Shown here one piece after another: positions 60,843 to 64,000 of a DNA stretch of 64,000 nt. Positions within the stretch are counted from its first letter, which is position 1, and every line of letters starts with the position of its first letter. Source of the DNA: Neonectria sp. B-13 (lineage: Eukaryota; Ascomycota; Sordariomycetes; Hypocreales; Nectriaceae); NCBI GenBank assembly GCA_002682825.1, contig NOKP01000016.1, positions 973,593 to 1,037,592 of the forward strand, read 5' to 3'. The notes under the pieces were generated by a model, which ran no database searches, was not told the DNA's origin, and saw nothing but the letters and a program-made list of their open reading frames with translations. Made by a program: the position numbers and the translations under genes.

Positions 60843-62096
60843 ATGGACCTTACACCTCCCTCGTTGACTACGTCCCCAGTGCCACCACAACAGAGGCCCT
60901 TCAAGTCGCCGCCTTCCCTGTCCCAGGCGTCCTGCGCCCCAGAAGGTCCAGCCGCCTGTTACCCGTCTCCGTCCCATCTGACCCGAACACTCGGCATACT
61001 TGCCTCCCACAACTCCATACCATCCAGTTTCATGCAGCAGCGCCTTTCTGAACCAGAGTCTCTTCTTCTTCCATCAGCCGCCATGAGTCACAACACCTGG
61101 GTTACTCCAGACGATATGGTGGCGGCGCCCACCTCTGCCCCATCTTCCTCGACAGTCCCCAATATCTTGCCGGCCGACTACGAATCTTTTGCGACTTACG
61201 AGCCCTGTATTCCAGCATCCTTTGGTACCCACGGACCCTACCTACCGCCTCCTCCAAGCCACTCTTCCTTCTCACACCCGCCACTACCATCAACGGACGG
61301 CCCCGCCAGGACACCCTCCATCTCTGCCAGGCCTCCCTACGGCTATCTTCACGATCCATCGGCGCAAAGGTTCCGTCTAGAAGGCTCTGCTACTTACGGA
61401 CAAGCCTTCGAGAGGCAACACTATCAGGCTTCCGTTGAGACAAGTGCGCCATACAGCTCGGAAGGCTCCCCGTTTGGCCCGCCACTCCAGCCGGACCTGG
61501 GTGACAATTCAGTCCCAGTGTGGCCCAAGCAAGACAGCGATACGTCCCAGACTTACTTCAGTCCTCAGACCCAAGGATCTGATTTGGGACAGGACAGGCA
61601 AATGCTGAAAACGACTAGACCTCGACGTCCGCCACGGAAACACACAACAAAGGAGGAGGCCAACTTTCAGTGCGAGGTCAAAGGATGTGGAAAGTTCTTC
61701 AGTCGCAGTTACAATTATAAGTCACACCTAGAAACCCACGACGAGAAACGCGAATATCCTTTCCCCTGTCCTGTAGACGGATGCACCAAGAAATTTGTCC
61801 GCAAAACCGACCTGCAGAGACATCACCAGAGTGTCCACATGAAGGAACGCAACCACAAATGCGACTACTGTGGTCGTCTCTTTGCTCGAAAAGACACCCT
61901 TAGAAGGCAAGTTCTGGGGGTTTTCTAGCAACAAAATGTGCCACTGCTAACTCAAGTTGGTTGTAGACACATGGAAGATGGTTGTTCAAAGAGATTCGAC
62001 ATCGGGACACTTAATCTCCAAGAGGAAAGTTTTGGATCCATGGGCACAGTGAACCGATCCGAACGACCCAGCCATGGCTCTCGAAATACTTCTTAG
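60843..62096 (+). CDS. C2H2 zinc-finger transcription factor-like protein
   Basis: Two exons, 60843-61906 and 61967-62096, give 397 residues. The first 250 residues are Pro/Ser/Thr-rich and probably disordered. A basic stretch (TTRPRRPPRKHTTKEE) precedes three C2H2 fingers: CEVKGCGKFFSRSYNYKSHLETH, CPVDGCTKKFV..DLQRHHQSVH, and CDYCGRLFARKDTLRRH, the third completed by the second exon (HMEDGC). The intron starts with GCAAGT instead of GT, yet branch GCTAAC and acceptor TGTAG are good and the join restores the last finger His. The protein is likely nuclear and DNA-binding; I do not recognise a specific orthologue. Another in-frame ATG at 61083 could be the start (MSHNTW). No neighbouring target genes are evident. 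Confidence 0.87.
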
Positions 62097-64000
62097 TCTT
62101 CTCGTGGGCAGTCACGTCTTCCGATCACATCTCTTAGCTGAGTCCAGATCAGCATGTCATCAACATGATGGCTTCATCTTGATTTCGCATGCACATAGCG
62201 TCACAGAATCAAGAAGGGACTTTTGCTTCTCATCCTGGCAACCTGCTCCTCTACCACAGATGTCTGTCTCCATTACTGGATCGATTTGTGGCATTATTTC
62301 CACGTGCAGTCATGGTAGCCCAACTCCCCAGCCGAGGTTCCAGGATTGGCAGCTGACTAGGGGGTGGGACAGGATTCTCAACACTACGAAACCCAAACAA
62401 CGTGGGAAAGACACTTTATGATACAGGGTCGTCACCGAAAAGGCGCATGTTCTGATGATTACTCTTGATCCAATTCAGAATACCAGCAAACTCCTTTTCC
62501 ATCGGCAGAAGAATCAAACGGTTTTCTACCTATTCTCGAGCCTGAAATCCGACGAAACCCCGTTGGAAGGTCACCACGAGCCCTGGTTTGCTACCTCGGT
62601 CGATCGCAACAAGCCATTGTATACAGTTGATCATGTAAGGGCTTAGGTGCTGTGTTCTTTTTATGCTTTAGCATTGCAGCCTGAAGCATTATCTATAACG
62701 TCGATTCAGGTACCCCATATTACGTCGATATGCCAGTACTAGAACAGTTAGTTAACGGCTTCACGATTCACCCACGCCACCCGTCAGCTCCACTCAATTT
62801 TGAGAGCTCTTCTCGATCTATGCCCAGTATGACACGTGCGGCTTGAAGTTTGAGTGCGTCTTCCATAAGCCGTCTCTGTTCAACCACATGTCTTGCTTTC
62901 TGGCCCTGGTAATTGGCGTGCGAAACTCAAACACCGATTCCGATCGGCCAGTCTATTCTCTTCAGCCTTTATTTAACTTCGGAATATCAACGAGCGTCAG
63001 CTATTCCAGACGAATTCCCAGCGGAGTTGGCGATATGTACATAAAAAAACAAGCCCACACTCGGCTTAAGGAAACCCTTCCGATCTTTATTTTACTATTG
63101 TCAATACTATAAGCGTTTCAGGGTCCAGAAACGGCACCTACCCACTCAAGCATTTGCATGGAGTCAATTTAGGCGTTCTAAGACAAGGGCAATATCAGGC
63201 CCATGGTAGAACAGGGACAAGCATTCCGAGTGGTTCAATTGGCTTCCATCTGTGCATAATTCGGCAGGAGTCATGGGGGTTCGGGGATTGCGGCAAGCCA
63301 GGGACAGGAGGTCAATCAGATGCCAGTACAAAACTTGAAGAGGAAAGATGGCCTCAAAATTCGTGGCCCGAACTCCAAACTCTTCAGGTTTATTGTAGGT
63401 CGCGTGACAAGGAAGTATACTGACTCTTCGTTCTTTCTTTACATCCAAACATCGGGTTCTACATTAGGAAATAAAATGATGTTTAACAAGCCCTCATCAC
63501 ATAATCACATCCACCGCTCGAGGCAGCGTGTGAGTTGAGCACCCATCTTTACGATGTCAAGTTCGGGGGTTTTTTTATTCCTTTCAATAACAAGCGAGTC
63601 ACCGTTGACTCAGGTACCAGTACCAACCTTGATCATTTTATAAACTGGCTGCGACTAAACCACTAATTAGTATAAAATAAATATTGATCCACTAAAGCCA
63701 GTCAACGGTTTAGCATGGTTGTGGTTGACGAGCTCACATGAAACAAGCAAAGTGAATTACCTAAGTACATAAGGACGAAAGTAGAAAATCCCAATGACTC
63801 TACGAGACTATTCAATTGCAAGACTAGCGCGAATTGCATCTTACTTCGTAGCTGAGGTTTAGTTAGCAGAGGTTGTATTATGTCCTCTACATAAGGTAGG
63901 TAGGTGGGTAGGTATATTGGAAGCCCAAAGACTTGTCCTAAGGGTAACTTAGTAGTTGCTCACTAGGCGAGGATTCTCAGAACCTCTGCATCTGAAAGCC
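62097..64000. other. 3' flank, no gene seen
   Basis: Nearly 1.9 kb of AT-richer DNA with only short overlapping open frames and no recognisable protein. Ends in GGTAGGTAGGTGGGTAGGTA-type sequence near 63893-63914. A gene may begin beyond the window. Confidence 0.5.

Noticed and set aside
63893..63914. Possible telomere-like repeat near the window end
   Set aside because: The units are GGTA/GGTAGGTG, not TTAGGG, and only a few copies occur.
1..64000. tRNA genes
   Set aside because: Reading by eye found no segment with matching A-box, B-box and cloverleaf stems; a covariance-model search such as tRNAscan would be needed to be sure.

Overview
The window looks like nuclear DNA of a filamentous ascomycete (Pezizomycotina, probably a Sordariomycete). 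Coding exons are GC-rich, introns are short (about 45-90 nt) with GT..CTRAY..AG signals, and gene content is eukaryotic: Ulp1, Rad3, Atg18, Tyw4, Gut2, RGS and PPS1-type phosphatase. I find 14 protein genes and one decayed gene. I recognised no tRNA, rRNA, CRISPR array or intact transposon. One 100-base run of N (11882-11981) is an assembly gap.

Layout: 0.9-1.8 kb, a glycine-zipper protein; 2.8-6.4 kb, two unrecognised minus-strand genes; 8.3-10.4 kb, a flavoprotein phenol-2-monooxygenase; 11.7-14.9 kb, a Ulp1-type SUMO protease crossing the gap; 14.9-23.9 kb, a roughly 9 kb gene-poor stretch with many short tandem repeats; 23.9-25.5 kb, an RGS protein whose frame is cut by one TGA; 26.6-28.7 kb, mitochondrial glycerol-3-phosphate dehydrogenase (minus); 30.3-33.2 kb, an MHYT membrane protein (minus); 35.9-39.4 kb, the wybutosine enzyme Tyw4/Ppm2 (minus), divergent from ATG18 (40.3-41.9 kb); 42.8-44.9 kb, a PPS1-like dual-specificity phosphatase (minus); 48.0-51.0 kb, RAD3; 51.3-54.4 kb, a DDHD phospholipase (minus); 55.6-57.1 kb, a broken aldo/keto reductase; 57.1-60.8 kb, gene-poor with satellite-like repeats; 60.8-62.1 kb, a C2H2 zinc-finger regulator; 62.1-64.0 kb, no gene seen.

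The genes are mostly unrelated housekeeping and signalling functions and do not form an evident cluster or pathway. Several pairs share intergenic space: TYW4/ATG18 and PPS1/RAD3 are divergent; ATG18/PPS1, RAD3/DDHD lipase and RGS/GUT2 are convergent. The most unusual observations are the in-frame TGA dividing the RGS gene, the 10-nt and 20-nt exons at the start of RAD3, the multi-lesion aldo/keto reductase, frame trouble in the Ulp1 gene next to the gap, a GC-AG intron in the zinc-finger gene, and a perfect 13-bp hairpin between PPS1 and RAD3. I did not find a convincing new biological system. Exon joins were worked out by hand from splice signals and frame continuity.
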